Notes: generated from the sequence alone by a model not told the origin. A stretch of DNA of 64,000 nucleotides from Solea solea (GCF_958295425.1 NC_081141.1:29506696-29570695), one strand, 5' to 3'. Positions 37,073-48,173 are shown, counted from the first letter of the stretch. A program made the numbers and translations.

Positions 37073-37216
37073 ACTGTGATGAGTCATGCTCGGATTGCCG
37101 CGGGCCGAGTCGACAGCAGTGTGTGTCGTGTTCAGACCCGGCTGCTCTGCTCAAACATGGTGAATGTGTCCCTGAATGCGGCGTTGGCTTCTACAGTCAG
37201 GACGGCGTCTGCTCTG
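37073..37216 (+). CDS. fras1: fras1 exon: furin-like repeat 3
   Basis: Acceptor CTCTCTCTCACCAG, donor CTCTG|GTAAAT; 144 nt, phase 1-1. It encodes DCDESCSDCRGPSRQQCVSC, then SDPAALLKHGECVPECGVGF and YSQDGVC. Eight cysteines in FU spacing; the ESCxxCxGP core, L-x-x-GEC and C-GxGFY motifs fit the third FU repeat of the family. Confidence 0.95.
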
Positions 37217-37812
37217 GTAAATCCACACACACACATCCACTCTGTGAGGGAGCCAGGAATATGACTGAGAACCAGTTTTCTACTGGAAGAAGCAGGAGTT
37301 TTGTCTCCTGCTCTGGAAACAGAAAAAACAGCTTTTATCCACTTTAATAAAAGTCTCTGTCAGTTCAAGTCTACGTTATGTTCAGAACACGTCTTTATCT
37401 CACTGTAAACCCCACACACACACACACACACACACCCCAAACCCCAGAGAGAAAGTCAGTGATTTTAGCTGCTGGTCCTCTGCTGCCTCGTGTGGTCACT
37501 TTGTGTCACTGAGGTCAATCTGAACCACGTTGGATTTATTTCTGTGATGTCAAACGTGAGCGGGACCTCGTCCATATAAAGGATCTGGTCCGGTGACAGT
37601 TTCTGACCCGTCGTGGTCTGTGCTCTGATTGACAGGTGGTTATCAGCGAGAAGACCCAGCGTCATTTATCATTTATGTAACTGCACCGTTGATAAGCCGC
37701 TGTTCAAGAACCCACATGTGGACTCCTTCCTCCAGCTCTGGAGAGTTAGCTCTGCTTCTTCACGCCCTGCTTCTCTGTCTTTATGATTTAGTCGTGTCAT
37801 TTTATCGCTTCT

Positions 37813-37854
<42 letters not shown>

Positions 37855-38575
37855 GCAGCAGCGCTCAGTTGTCACAAGTGTGAAAGGTGCCCTCTTGTGG
37901 TCATAGATGACATGGCGTATGTTTTGATAATAAGTCACTTCTAAACATAGGTCACATGACCAGACAAACATGACCGACATTTGAACTTCATGTTAAAATG
38001 ACTGATTTTGTCTGTGGACTTTGGTGTGGGAGAGTGAACATGTTCTGAAGTGCAGTCTGAAGGTTTAACAGGTTTAATAATGACCTCATCTCTCCTCCAC
38101 TCATGAGGATCTCACAGCTTTGAAGAACCACGTGGTGTATGAATATAAAGGATTTCTATTTTTGAGGCTGATATGAAGAAGAAGAGTTTCCCTCAGGATG
38201 AATCTTTCTTCCTCCACCTGAGGCGCTGACTCGTCTCCTCCTGCAGAGTTAAATCCCCCCACGAGGAACGCTTTTGTTCAAAATGTCAAAACTTGAGGAA
38301 ACTTTGTGGGAAAAGGTCAAATCCATTAGAAGCTGCCAGCTCTAATGTGACGTCTGGTTTAAAAGAGCTGAAGGCTTTTTAACGTATCCACTTTCCTCCT
38401 GTTTATATCCCTGCAGCGTGACGAGAGCAAAGCTTTTCAGGATTTAAGAAGAGTCAGAGCGTTGTTTGAGCGCGTGGTCGTGTCACGGGAACACAAACAC
38501 AAACACAAACACAAACGCACCATTGTTTTTATGACGCAGTAAAAGTCATGAACGTGTACGTGCTGCGCTCCACAG
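37217..38575. other. Intron with MITE pieces and (CAG)n
   Basis: A foldback-MITE left and inner part at 37357-37545 (GTCTACGTTATG, CACGTCTTTATCTCACTG, CTGCTGCCTCGTGTGGTCAC), a (CAG)n at 37815-37862, and a right-arm trace at 37990-38040 (GTGGACTTTGGTGTGGGAGA). The pieces may be one copy split by an insertion. Confidence 0.65.
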
Positions 38576-38716
38576 CCTGCGACTCGTCCTGCGCCTCCTG
38601 TTTCCCTGACAACCCACGGTGCATGAGCTGCGCTCCGGGGACCGCACTGCATCATGGGAAATGTATCAGCCAGTGTCCCGCTCGGCGTTACCTGGACGAG
38701 CACAGCAGGTGCAGAG
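38576..38716 (+). CDS. fras1: fras1 exon: furin-like repeat 4
   Basis: Acceptor GCGCTCCACAG, donor CAGAG|GTAAGT; 141 nt, phase 1-1. It encodes ACDSSCASCFPDNPRCMSCA, then PGTALHHGKCISQCPARRYL and DEHSRC. Eight cysteines. The CDxSCxSC start and LHxGKCxSxCP follow the fourth FU repeat of the family closely. The acceptor has a weak pyrimidine tract. Confidence 0.95.
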
Positions 38717-39498
38717 GTAAGTCAACATCCACCAGTGAGAGGTTTGTTGAGGAAAGACGAGTTTAAGTCACACGTCCACGTCTTTCACACAATACTTTAC
38801 AAAAGCAGAACAATATTCTTCTTTCTTTTATTATTTTCTTGCATATAAAGTGGACGTTGTGTTGTTTCCAGGGAACTCTTTATCTCAATAACACATCATC
38901 TGCCTCAAAGTAGTAGTAGTAAGTACAAAACATACAAACGTCAGTATAACTCACCGCCGTTATCACGCCCCCACCAGGACTCGTGATGTAATGACACCAG
39001 TGAGTACATCTGGTGGAAAAGTGAAACGCTAATATCTGCCACTAGGGCAGGGGTCTCAAACTCAAATGACCTGTGGACCCCTGACCGTCTCGTCAGGTCC
39101 GTCAGGGGCCAGTCAAGTAAAAAAAAGGCCAACTTTTTTTTTGGAAAAGCAACCGTTGCGGTGGACGTTATGAGCTGAAAGTGACATATCAATATACTCT
39201 TGCCTCGTGTGAGCTTTTCTGTCTTTCATCTATTATTCTGTGCAGCACTTTGGTCCACTGGGTTTGTTTTAAAGTGCTTTACAAATAAAGTTGGTCAAGT
39301 GCTTGTTTTCTATGCAACAATAAAAAAAACATATTTATGATGCAAAATGAATCTATTCATTTAAAAATCAAAACATATAGAAATGACTCGTTACAACTTG
39401 ATGTTGTTAGGAGGGCCACATGTTTGAGACCCCTGCACTAGGGTGTCTGGACACGGATGACGTCCCACTCCTTCATTTCTAATGTTTGTTGTGGTCAG
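38717..39498. other. Intron containing one hAT MITE
   Basis: Intron between furin-like exons 4 and 5. About half of its 782 bp is the hAT-type element at 39048-39435; the rest is unique. Confidence 0.85.
39048..39435. mobile_element. hAT-type MITE with 8-bp target duplication
   Basis: The element begins CAGGGGTCTCAAAC and ends GTTTGAGACCCCTG, a perfect 14-bp terminal inverted repeat. It is flanked on both sides by CACTAGGG (39040-39047 and 39436-39443), an 8-bp target-site duplication as expected for hAT transposition. At 388 bp, without an open frame, it is nonautonomous. The internal TTTTAAAGTGCTTTACAAAT resembles a retroelement or gene tail and may be a nested piece. Confidence 0.93.
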
Positions 39499-39639
39499 CG
39501 TGTCACAGCTCCTGCTCCATGTGCGGTGGTCCGTCCGTGTCCCAGTGTACCTCGTGTCCACCTGGACTCCTCCTGCACCACGGTCAGTGTGTGGACGCCT
39601 GTGGAGAGGGTCTCTACTCCCAGGACGACACCTGCCACA
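39499..39639 (+). CDS. fras1: fras1 exon: furin-like repeat 5
   Basis: Acceptor TTGTGGTCAG, donor CCACA|GTAAGA; 141 nt, phase 1-1. It encodes ACHSSCSMCGGPSVSQCTSC, then PPGLLLHHGQCVDACGEGLY and SQDDTC. Eight cysteines. CHxSCxxCxGPxxSxCTxC and L-HGQC...CGEGxY are the fifth FU repeat's features. The intron after it is only 75 bp, among the shortest in the gene. Confidence 0.96.
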
Positions 39640-39714
39640 GTAAGACCTCTCACGCTTGTTGTTTACTGCTGCTGGTCTTCCTCCTCGGTGACCTCTGACC
39701 TCTCTTGCCCTCAG

Positions 39715-39879
39715 ACTGTCACCCTTCCTGCCGCTCCTGTGTGGGACCTCTGGCCTCTGACTGTGTGCGCTGCCTCAAAGCAGAGGAGGTGGTGCTGCCA
39801 AAGCGGTCTGATGGCGGCGGCGTCTGCTGGCCTCAGTGTCCTGCTCACACTTACCTGGACGACACGCTGACGTGCAGAG
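39715..39879 (+). CDS. fras1: fras1 exon: furin-like repeat 6, with insertion
   Basis: Acceptor TCTTGCCCTCAG, donor CAGAG|GTGACC; 165 nt, phase 1-1. It encodes NCHPSCRSCVGPLASDCVRC, then LKAEEVVLPKRSDGGGVCWP and QCPAHTYLDDTLTC. Eight cysteines. This is the longest FU exon here. The extra loop between the CxxC pair and the next cysteine is also a feature of the sixth FU repeat of human FRAS1, which supports the numbering. Confidence 0.96.
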
Positions 39880-39910
39880 GTGACCACTTCATTTATTCAT
39901 GTATTCATTT

Positions 39911-40343
39911 TAGAGCTGAAACCATTATTAATTCATTTACTAAATTAATCCACAACTATTTTGATAATCGAATCATCGGTTTGAAGCTTTTTTCATGATT
40001 AAAACAAGATTTCCGATTGTTTAAGCTTCTTAAATGTGAGTATCTTCTTCATTTCTTTGGAGAACAAAGAAATCATTAAAAGTCAATCATTTTGGTTTGT
40101 GGACAAAACAAGACATTTGAGAACATCATCATTTCCACGTTTGACCAACACAGATCAACATTTTTTTTTTTTTTTTTTTTCCAACTTTATTTATAATTTT
40201 TCCATATCAAAAGTATTTATACAAGCATTTATCACAGATCAACATTTTTTAAGGTTTTCTGATATTCTGAACACCAAACGATTAATCAATTAATCGAGAA
40301 AATAATCGACAGATTATGGAAATAATGGTTAGTTGCAGCTCTA
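39911..40343. mobile_element. hAT-type MITE with 8-bp target duplication
   Basis: Begins TAGAGCTGAAACCATTATT and ends AATAATGGTTAGTTGCAGCT-CTA, imperfect terminal inverted repeats. Both sides carry ATTCATTT (39903-39910 and 40344-40351), an 8-bp duplication typical of hAT insertion. The inside has TTAATCAATTAATCGAGAAAATAATCGACAG, characteristic of a very common fish MITE as I remember it. A shorter retrocopy sits inside it (40161-40234). A diverged relative is at 62440-62625. Confidence 0.9.
40161..40234 (-). mobile_element. Nested 74-bp retrocopy with poly(A) and 12-bp target duplication
   Basis: CACAGATCAACA occurs at 40149-40160 and again at 40235-40246. Between the copies, read on the minus strand, are 52 nt ending AATAAAGTTGG and then 22 A. 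A polyadenylation signal five bases before a pure poly(A), with matching target duplications, is the signature of LINE-mediated retroposition of the very end of an mRNA or retroelement. The source is not known. Confidence 0.85.
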
Positions 40344-40416
40344 ATTCATTTATTCATGTCTTCACTGCTGACTCACTCATGACCGCTCTCTCTCACTCTG
40401 TCTGTCTCTCTGTCTT

Positions 40417-42053
40417 CTTGTAGTATTATGACTTTATTCTCGTGATATAACAACTTCTTTCTTGTAGTATTATGACTTTATTCTCGTGATATAACAACTT
40501 CTTTCTTGTAGTATTATGACTTTCTTCTCGTGATATAACAACTTCTTTCTTGTAGTATTATGACTTTATTCTCGTGATATAACAACTTCTTTCTTGTAGT
40601 ATTATGACTTTATTCTCGTGATATAACAACTTCTTTCTTGTAGTATTATGACTTTATTCTCGTGATATAACAACTTCTTTCTTGTAGTATTATGACTTTC
40701 TTCTCGTGATATAACAACTTCTTTCTTGTAGTATTATGACTTTATTCTCGTGATATAACAACTTCCTTCTTGTAGTATTATGACTTTATTCTCGTGATAT
40801 AACAACTTCTTTCTTGTAGTATTATGACTTTATTCTCGTGATATAACAACTTCTTTCTTGTAGTATTATGACTTTCTTCTCGTGATATAACAACTTCTTT
40901 CTTGTAGTATTATGACTTTCTTCTCGTGATATAACAACTTCTTTCTTGTAGTATTATGACTTTCTTCTCGTGATATAACAACTTCTTTCTTGTAGTATTA
41001 TGACTTTCTTCTCGTGATATAACAACTTCTTTCTTGTAGTATTATGACTTTCTTCTCGTGATATAACAACTTCTTTCTTGTAGTATTATGACTTTATTCT
41101 CGTGATATAACAACTTCTTTCTTGTAGTATTATGACTTTCTTCTCGTGATATAACAACTTCTTTCTTGTAGTATTATGACTTTATTCTCGTGATATAACA
41201 ACTTCTTTCTTGTAGTATTATGACTTTATTCTCGTGATATAACAACTTCTTTCTTGTAGTATTATGACTTTATTCTCGTGATATAACAACTTCTTTCTTG
41301 TAGTATTATGACTTTATTCTCGTGATATAACAACTTCTTTCTTGTAGTATTATGACTTTATTCTCGTGATATAACAACTTCTTTCTTGTAGTATTATGAC
41401 TTTATTCTCGTGATATAACAACTTCTTTCTTGTAGTATTATGACTTTATTCTCGTGATATAATAACTTCTTTCTTGTAGTATTATGACTTTCTTCTCGTG
41501 ATATAATAACTTCCTTCTTGTAGTATTATGACTTTATTCTCGTGATATAACAACTTCTTTCTTGTAGTATTATGACTTTATTCTCGTGATATAACAACTT
41601 CTTTCTTGTAGTATTATGACTTTCTTCTCGTGATATAACAACTTCTTTCTTGTAGTATTATGACTTTATTCTCGTGATATAACAACTTCTTTCTTGTAGT
41701 ATTATGACTTTATTCTCGTGATATAACAACTTCTTTCTTGTAGTATTATGACTTTATTCTCGTGATATAACAACTTCTTTCTTGTAGTATTATGACTTTA
41801 TTCTCGTGATATAACAACTTCTTTCTTGTAGTATTATGACTTTATTCTCGTGATATAATAACTTCTTTCTTGTAGTATTATGACTTTCTTCTCGTGATAT
41901 AATAACTTCCTTCTTGTAGTATTATGACTTTATTCTCGTGATATAACAACTTCTTTCTTGTAGTATTATGACTTTATTCTCGTGATATAACAACTTCTTT
42001 CTTGTAGTATTATGACTTTCTTCTCGTGATATAATAACTTCCTTCTTGTAGTA
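40417..42053. repeat. 44-bp minisatellite, about 37 copies
   Basis: The unit reads CTTGTAGTATTATGACTTTA, TTCTCGTGATATAACAACTT, CTTT, with A/C and C/T variants. Copies are nearly identical, so expansion is recent. Every unit contains ATAACAACTTCTTTCTTGTAG, which resembles a branch site, pyrimidine tract and AG acceptor. Confidence 0.97.
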
Positions 42054-44540
42054 TTACTCCTCTCTGGAAAGCTTACATGTATCTTTGCTTTAGTATGGTT
42101 GCAGGTACAAACCCAGTTCACTTCTGAATTATTTACCGTTCAGTGCATTCATATATTTGCATCAACTATTGATGGGAAAAGGCTGTTGAGTTTGATATTG
42201 TGCTGCAGCCCATGAAATGATAAATGAAAAGCTCACTGCTGCATATTGTTGTTCACGTCAGTGTGAGGGTGAGTTTAAAACCCTCTCTTGTTCCCTTCAC
42301 AAGATACTTTTAGAACATTCTACACATAGAGTGTTTCTACTCTGACACATGCTCATAGTAATTGAATGACTTTCTCACACACAGCTGATTTTAATATGAA
42401 TGAAATGTGTGAGTAATGTTTGACAGTGTTTATTTCTGGGGAAAGTTAAACGACTGCTCTGTGAGTGAAGTGAAACACTCTCTCATGTGAGTCAGTCCTG
42501 CAGTGTGATGAGTATCACGTCACACATGATAAAAGTCTTCACATCATTAGTGTAAAAGTTCAGACTGAATCTTCTTGACTTTACCTGGAACTGAAAGAGC
42601 GTTAGCACTATTGACTTTTCTTAATCATCCTGAAGGAGGTGATTACGGAAACACTCATTATCTGTTGATCACATGGAACCAAAACACCAAGTCAATAACA
42701 AGATCTGCAGGAACTAAGACGTGAGCCTCTGTGTCTGTTAGATTATATACATTATAAGATAGAAGAGTGTTAATGCATTTGAAATTATTCTTACGTCACC
42801 GCCCCCAAAAATCAATGCATCTTTGCCTTTGACCATCGTTACACACCGTTCTCACTCATACTTTACTGCAGCAACTACTGTGTCTCACTGAGCACCACTT
42901 ATGTTACATGTCATGTACATGTCATTATGTCATTATGTAGTTTGTGCTCACTTCAACATCCCATAAATTAGCCTCATTAGACTCACACACACAGAACAGA
43001 ATATGATGTATGGTGAACTCTGCTTTTAAATGATCATAATGAGTCTTAACAATGATGTAAACCTTGTCTTTGCTTTTGAAAACATGATTGTTATGATTCA
43101 CACTTTGAGTCCTTGTTGATTTAGTGACTGCATTTCCATCACAACTAGAATTATCTGAATATTTCACTGATGAGATGGTGGAATAATACACGTTTATGTT
43201 TGACCTGTTCCTGCTTGGTTTGGCTTTATGAAGTATGTGGGTGAGTCACTCACCCTGTCATCTGCTGTATTTCGACCAATTAAGTTGCTGTGTTTGACAA
43301 AGAAGAAGGGGATTATGGGTAGACAGTACTGTGACAGGTTGACAAGTGGATGTCAGACTGATGGATTTGACTGGGAAAAGTCCTCCACACACACACACAC
43401 ACATTCTCTGGTCTTGAATGAAATATTTATTTGGCGTTTTCTAATCTGTAAGTGAAAGTGATTCACTGCAGAAAAGTCTTCATCACGATATGACGACATC
43501 CATAATCTCAGCTGTATATAGAGATAATATCCATATCCTGAGCAGACGTAGGCTGGTGTTTGTGACGTGTGACAGGTCTGAGGACATGGGACAGGTCTGA
43601 GGACATGTGACAGGTCTGAGGACATGGGACAGGTCTGAGGACATGGGACTGAATCATTCTGCAGCAGAGCGTCAACTCTTTTTCCTCTGGTGTTAATGTG
43701 TAACTCTCATGACTGTGAGCTGGCAGAGCTGACGACAATCACAAAGATGCCAATAAAGAAGGAAGGAAGGAAGGAAGCGGGGAAGGAAGGAGACGGACAA
43801 AGTGAAGCAGAACAGCTGCAGGAAAACACGCACACACACATACACACTACACTGCTGCTGCAGCAGAACTCAAATTATGAATCAACTCAGTGTCTATAAC
43901 GAATTCTATACATTGAAAATGTGTAAGTATCATGAATATTTATGAGCATGAACATCAACATCGACATCGTCTGCTAAATGACATGTAATAATAATAATGT
44001 AACCGAGCCCAGGGTAATACTCTAATAATCTCATGCAGTAAATACATGCCTCGATATTGTTTTGTTTGTTTACTTTGTGCCCAATTTCATAACTAAACCA
44101 GAGACTTGAAGGTGTTTTTCTGTTGTGGCGAGTCTGGAACGATGGCCGGCTGCTGCACACACGTTTAAAACAAATGTCAAGTTTAACTGTAAAATAGGAG
44201 AAAATCTGTTTTTAAAAAGGGCGGCAACTGACGATTCTCATCAGTTATTTTCTTGATCCCTGATGAGCATCTCAAATGACATTCATCACATTCAAGCTCA
44301 TTTGAATTGGAGAAAGGAAGTGAATCTTTACATCAACACAGCATTCCGTGTGCTCAGTTAGTGACTGAACGTCTGATTAGATGAAGGAGTAAAACAAAGT
44401 CAGAGTGTAACACATGGAACATGATTATTATTGTGCTAAAAAATCCTCATTTGTGTCTCATTTCTATCAGAAACCAGAGCTGGGAGTGTTAGACAGTTTG
44501 AGTGTGTTTTTATTCTTCTGCTTGTCTGTTTCCTCCTCAG

Positions 44541-44684
44541 AGTGTCATCCCTCGTGCTCGCTCTGTACCGGACCATCTGCAGAAAACTGCACCTCCTGCT
44601 CCTTGTCCTCGTCCACTCTGCAGGACAGTACATGTGTGTCCTCCTGCCCACAGACCTTCTTCATCCAGGACAGTCAGTGCCAAG
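44541..44684 (+). CDS. fras1: fras1 exon: furin-like repeat 7
   Basis: Acceptor TTCCTCCTCAG, donor CCAAG|GTGAGA; 144 nt, phase 1-1. It encodes ECHPSCSLCTGPSAENCTSC, then SLSSSTLQDSTCVSSCPQTF and FIQDSQC. Eight cysteines. ENCTSC contains an N-glycosylation sequon, and an NCT site lies at the same place in human FU7 as I recall it. Confidence 0.95.
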
Positions 44685-45210
44685 GTGAGACGCTGCTGAA
44701 CCACTGGACCGTTAACATTAAACACCCCTCTATTCCTCTGTCAGACTCAGCATCTCCACATAGATTATAGATTATATGATCAATGTGGAGATGCTGAGAT
44801 TTTAGTTGGGAGTGACCGAGATGGACTGGATTAGAAATGAGTAGATTCAAGAAGAGACTCACTGCCAAATAATGAGCTATTCTATACACCCACAAACAAA
44901 CTGACTGCCAAATAATGAACTATTCTATACATTCACCAACAGACAGACTGCCAAATAATGAGCTATTCTATGCATCCACTGAAAGACTGCCCTGCAAAAT
45001 AATGAGCTGTTCCGTGGGATCCAAAAGGCGACTGACTGCCAAATAATGAGCTATTGAATACAGTCATCACTAGATTGACTGCCAAATAACGAGCTATTGA
45101 ATACAGTCATCACTAGATTGACTGCCAAATAACGAGCTATTGAATACTCTTCTTTCTCTTCCTGTCATGAACGTTGTCTTCGTCTTGGTGTCCTCTGTCC
45201 TTCCTCTCAG
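44685..45210. other. Intron filled by a 45-48-bp tandem repeat
   Basis: From about 44850 to 45146 the words GACTGCCAAATAATGAGCTA and TTCTATACA or TTGAATACAGTCATCACTAG recur seven times at about 45-48-bp spacing. The later copies (CAAATAACGAGC) are nearly identical. The rest is unique. Confidence 0.85.
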
Positions 45211-45357
45211 CATGTCATCCGTCCTGCCTGTCCTGCGCCGGCCCCTCCCAGGCCGACTGCACCTCCTGCCCCCTGCTGGCCTCCCTGCAGAACGGCTACT
45301 GCAGGACCAGCTGCCAAGAAGGCCATTTCCTCAGCGCTGACGCCGGAGAGTGCCTCA
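45211..45357 (+). CDS. fras1: fras1 exon: furin-like repeat 8
   Basis: Acceptor CCTTCCTCTCAG, donor CCTCA|GTAAGT; 147 nt, phase 1-1. It encodes ACHPSCLSCAGPSQADCTSC, then PLLASLQNGYCRTSCQEGHF and LSADAGEC. Eight cysteines. L-x-NGxCRTSC and EC at the end match the eighth FU repeat. A 26-unit pure CAG repeat lies about 100 nt into the following intron. Confidence 0.96.
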
Positions 45358-45456
45358 GTAAGTAGCCCTCTCTGTGTGTGTGTGTGTGTGTGTTGCGTTC
45401 ATCAAACCCACAGACATGAGTGCTTTTATTTTTACTCTGAGTCGTCCCAGTGGGAG

Positions 45457-45459
<3 letters not shown>

Positions 45460-45537
<78 letters not shown>
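45460..45537. repeat. (CAG)26 trinucleotide repeat
   Basis: Twenty-six uninterrupted CAG units, intronic, about 100 nt after the furin-like exon 8 donor. The polyglutamine or polyalanine open frames across it have no start or splice context, so it is not coding. Confidence 0.97.
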
Positions 45538-45539
<2 letters not shown>

Positions 45540-46029
45540 TCTCGCAGTGAGTGTAGCTGTGGAAAAAGCTGCATTATTCAGAAGAAAAACCAACCATCCT
45601 TTTAAAATGGATGTTCCTGGATTGATGTGTTTTCCCTAAAAGCTCTGCCATCTGTTCCTTTTGAATCCTTTGACCTACAATTATCTTCTGAGCTGAAGTA
45701 AAACCACATCTTGTTACTGGAGAGACAGAGTAAGGGTTTTGTTCCTCCTGTAGTGATGAAGATGAAGAGGAGCTCGGCAAAAAAATCCTCCTTCGCAGCC
45801 GCTCACGGCCTCCATTCACTCTTTAAATCAAAGGGATTGAATTCAGTGAACAATCATCTGTGAGGAGCTGGCAGAACATGAACCTCAAAGAACACAAGAT
45901 CAGTTTATTTTAGAAGTGACAGAAACAATGAAGTTGGACATTTTTTAAATGTTATTATATTTAAGAACTGAATAAATTATATTTAAGCTTCAGACATCAT
46001 CATTTAGCCACCTAACAAAAGAATCAGTG

Positions 46030-46410
46030 AATAATGTCACATGATCACGTCTTTATCTCACTGTGAGACAGACCAGACAACAGGAAACTGAAGTTTGTAA
46101 ACTACTCACTCTCCCACACCAAAAGCCCATAGAGAAAATCAGTGATTTTAACATCACTGAGTTCAAATGTCTTATTTTGTTAATTTGGCTTTTGAAACAT
46201 TTCATTTAGACTTAACTCAGTGACACAAAGTGACCACACGAGGCAGCAGAGGACCAGCAGCTCCTGTGTCCCAGCAGCTAAAATCACTGGTTTTCTCTCT
46301 GGACTTTGGTGTGTGAGAGTGAGTGTTTTACAAACTTCAGTTTCTTGTTGTTAAAGTCTGTCTGACAGTGAGATAAAGACGTGAATGTGTTCTTAAAGAC
46401 ACCGTCTTTT
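46030..46410. mobile_element. Foldback MITE, best-preserved copy
   Basis: The left arm is GATCACGTCTTTATCTCACT, GTGAGACAGAC, AAGTTTGTAAACTACTCACT, CTCCCACACCAAAAGCCCAT, AGAGAAAATCAGTGATTTTA. The right arm inverts it: TGGTTTTCTCTCTGGACTTT, GGTGTGTGAGAGTGAGTGTT, TTACAAACTTCAG, GTCTGTCTGACAGTGAGATA, AAGACGTGAA. The spacer contains AACTCAGTGACACAAAGTGA, CCACACGAGGCAGCAG. No open frame with a known domain. Confidence 0.85.
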
Positions 46411-47124
46411 GTTAAGTTGCTTTTCTTGTGTCATCACCTCATAAACCTCAGTTAAATATAAATATATATATATCTATATTAACGTCTGATTTGTGAAAAC
46501 AGTGTCTCTCGTCTGTGTTGTGTGTCCCATGTCTCACTCCGACATGTAAAACCAGAGCAGTGAGTCAGAGGACAGCAGGCCTTCTGTCTGTAAATAGCGT
46601 CTTTGTTGGGGGGCGACATGTCTGGACAGGGTGAAGTCGACTTCAGAGGACCACACAGCTCCTGTGGAACTTCAGATAAACACCAGGCCCTACTTCAGTT
46701 CCACACTCTGTTTCCTGAGTGAAACCAAAGAAACTCTGGAGGAATCATGGACTTGATGACACGCAGACATTGCGTGTCGTGCATTTGTAACTCGAGCTTC
46801 ACAAATGGAAAGTACGCCATAAAGACGGGACTCTGAGGACTCTTTGGTTTATATTCAGTTTTAATAAGACCTGACGCTCCTCTGTGCTGTGAAGCTCGTT
46901 AGTGTTTCACGCTGTGACGACCACATGACACACAGGAAGTTCTGTTTTCTTCTCACACTGAATCACCTGAGTGATCGTTATTGATCGATTTAGTCAATCA
47001 ATAACGGACACACACACACACACACACACAGACAGATAAAACCCTGCTCAGGTTATTATCGTTGTGCTGATCTTGACGACCCTGCAGCAGCAGGTTAATG
47101 TTGATGTTCACTGCAGGTGTGAAT

Positions 47125-47202
<78 letters not shown>

Positions 47203-47524
47203 ACAGACCACACACGCTGTTTCTCGGTGTAATGAGTTTACTTTGATGAGTGCATGCTGTGACCAGACGTCTGTATTAAAATCTTAATCTGATTCCTCAG
47301 TAATCGCTCTCATCTTCACACAGCTGTGAAAACTCCTGCAGCAGCTTTTCATCCCCTCAGCTGTTTGAGAGTCCATATCACGAGTTATAAATTTAGATTG
47401 TGAAAGTTTATCAAATGAAATGTTGCCGTCTGTGTCCTCAGGTCTTTCAAAAGAACCTTTGCTAACCCTCACTCTGTAAAAACATCATTTAATCATTAAT
47501 AAGCCAAAAGAATCCAGCAGACAA

Positions 47525-47735
47525 CACAAGACTGATCTCAGTTTAAGATCACGTCTTTATCTCGTGGTGTATATAACAGGAAACTCTCCATCACCAAACC
47601 TCAGAGAGAAAAACAAAGCTGCTGCTGCTCCTCTGCTGCCTCGTGTGGTCACTTTGTATCACTGACGTCATTCTGAACGTTGGATTTCAAACACTGAAGA
47701 GACAAAATCAGACATTTGAATTTTATGACGCCACC
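47525..47735. mobile_element. Foldback MITE, partial copy
   Basis: Left arm CAGTTTAAGATCACGTCTTTATCTC and CACCAAACCTCAGAGAGAA, then the inner segment CCTCTGCTGCCTCGTGTGGT, CACTTTGTATCACTGACGTC and GTTGGATTTCAAACACTGAA. The inner segment is inverted compared with the copy at 46030. The right arm is lost. Confidence 0.7.
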
Positions 47736-48017
47736 TACTGTTCACGCCCTGCGTTGCTTGATGTATGTGGACGAGGCCGACGCAGGACCAACGTGGAGAC
47801 ATCACTAGGACAGGTGTTGGTGTTGGACACTGTCCACTGTCTCTCTCTCCACTGTGGACGTGAGACTCTGTGCACAACAACGAGCGAGTAAAGTTCAGAA
47901 AGAGAGAGAGAAAATGACGTTGTGACGATCTCTGACTCACCAAAGATCCTGAACCCTGGTCCTGAACCCTGGTCCTGAACCCTGGTACTAACCCCGGTCT
48001 GTGTGTGTCTCCCTCAG

Positions 48018-48173
48018 AGTGCAGCTCAGACTGTCAGCGTTGCACCGCAGACCTCCACACCGGTGTCGGCAGCGTCTGTCTGTGGTGTGCGGCGGCGAGG
48101 ACGTGGTTGCTCGGCGACCACTGCGTGGCTCAGTGTCCACGTGGACACTTCTCCTGGCACGGAGCCTGCATCA
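48018..48173 (+). CDS. fras1: fras1 exon: furin-like repeat 9
   Basis: Acceptor GTCTCCCTCAG, donor CATCA|GTAAGT; 156 nt, phase 1-1. It encodes KCSSDCQRCTADLHTGVGSV, then CLWCAAARTWLLGDHCVAQC and PRGHFSWHGAC. Eight cysteines. CxADLHxxxGSxCLxC and LLGDHCV are close to the ninth FU repeat of human FRAS1, an unusually well-conserved segment. Confidence 0.96.

Larger units (their letters stand above)
39880..44540. other. 4.7-kb intron with hAT MITE and 44-bp minisatellite
   Basis: Holds the MITE with a nested retrocopy (39911-40343), the 44-bp minisatellite (40417-42053), and then about 2.5 kb of mostly unique AT-rich DNA. That includes a GGACAGGTCTGAGGACATG tandem repeat near 43571-43648 and a short (GGAA)n near 43760. 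Confidence 0.7.
45358..48017. other. Intron with (CAG)26, two foldback MITE copies and CA/CAGA repeats
   Basis: (TG)n at 45374-45392, (CAG)26 at 45460-45537, a complete foldback MITE at 46030-46410, (CA)n at 47008-47030 and (CA)n/(CAGA)n at 47127-47200, a partial MITE at 47525-47735, and a triplicated CCTGAACCCTGGT just before the next exon. Confidence 0.75.

Noticed and set aside
45376..45639. Polyglutamine or polyalanine ORF
   Set aside because: Intronic (CAG)26; the flanks show no protein signal and no splice sites in frame.
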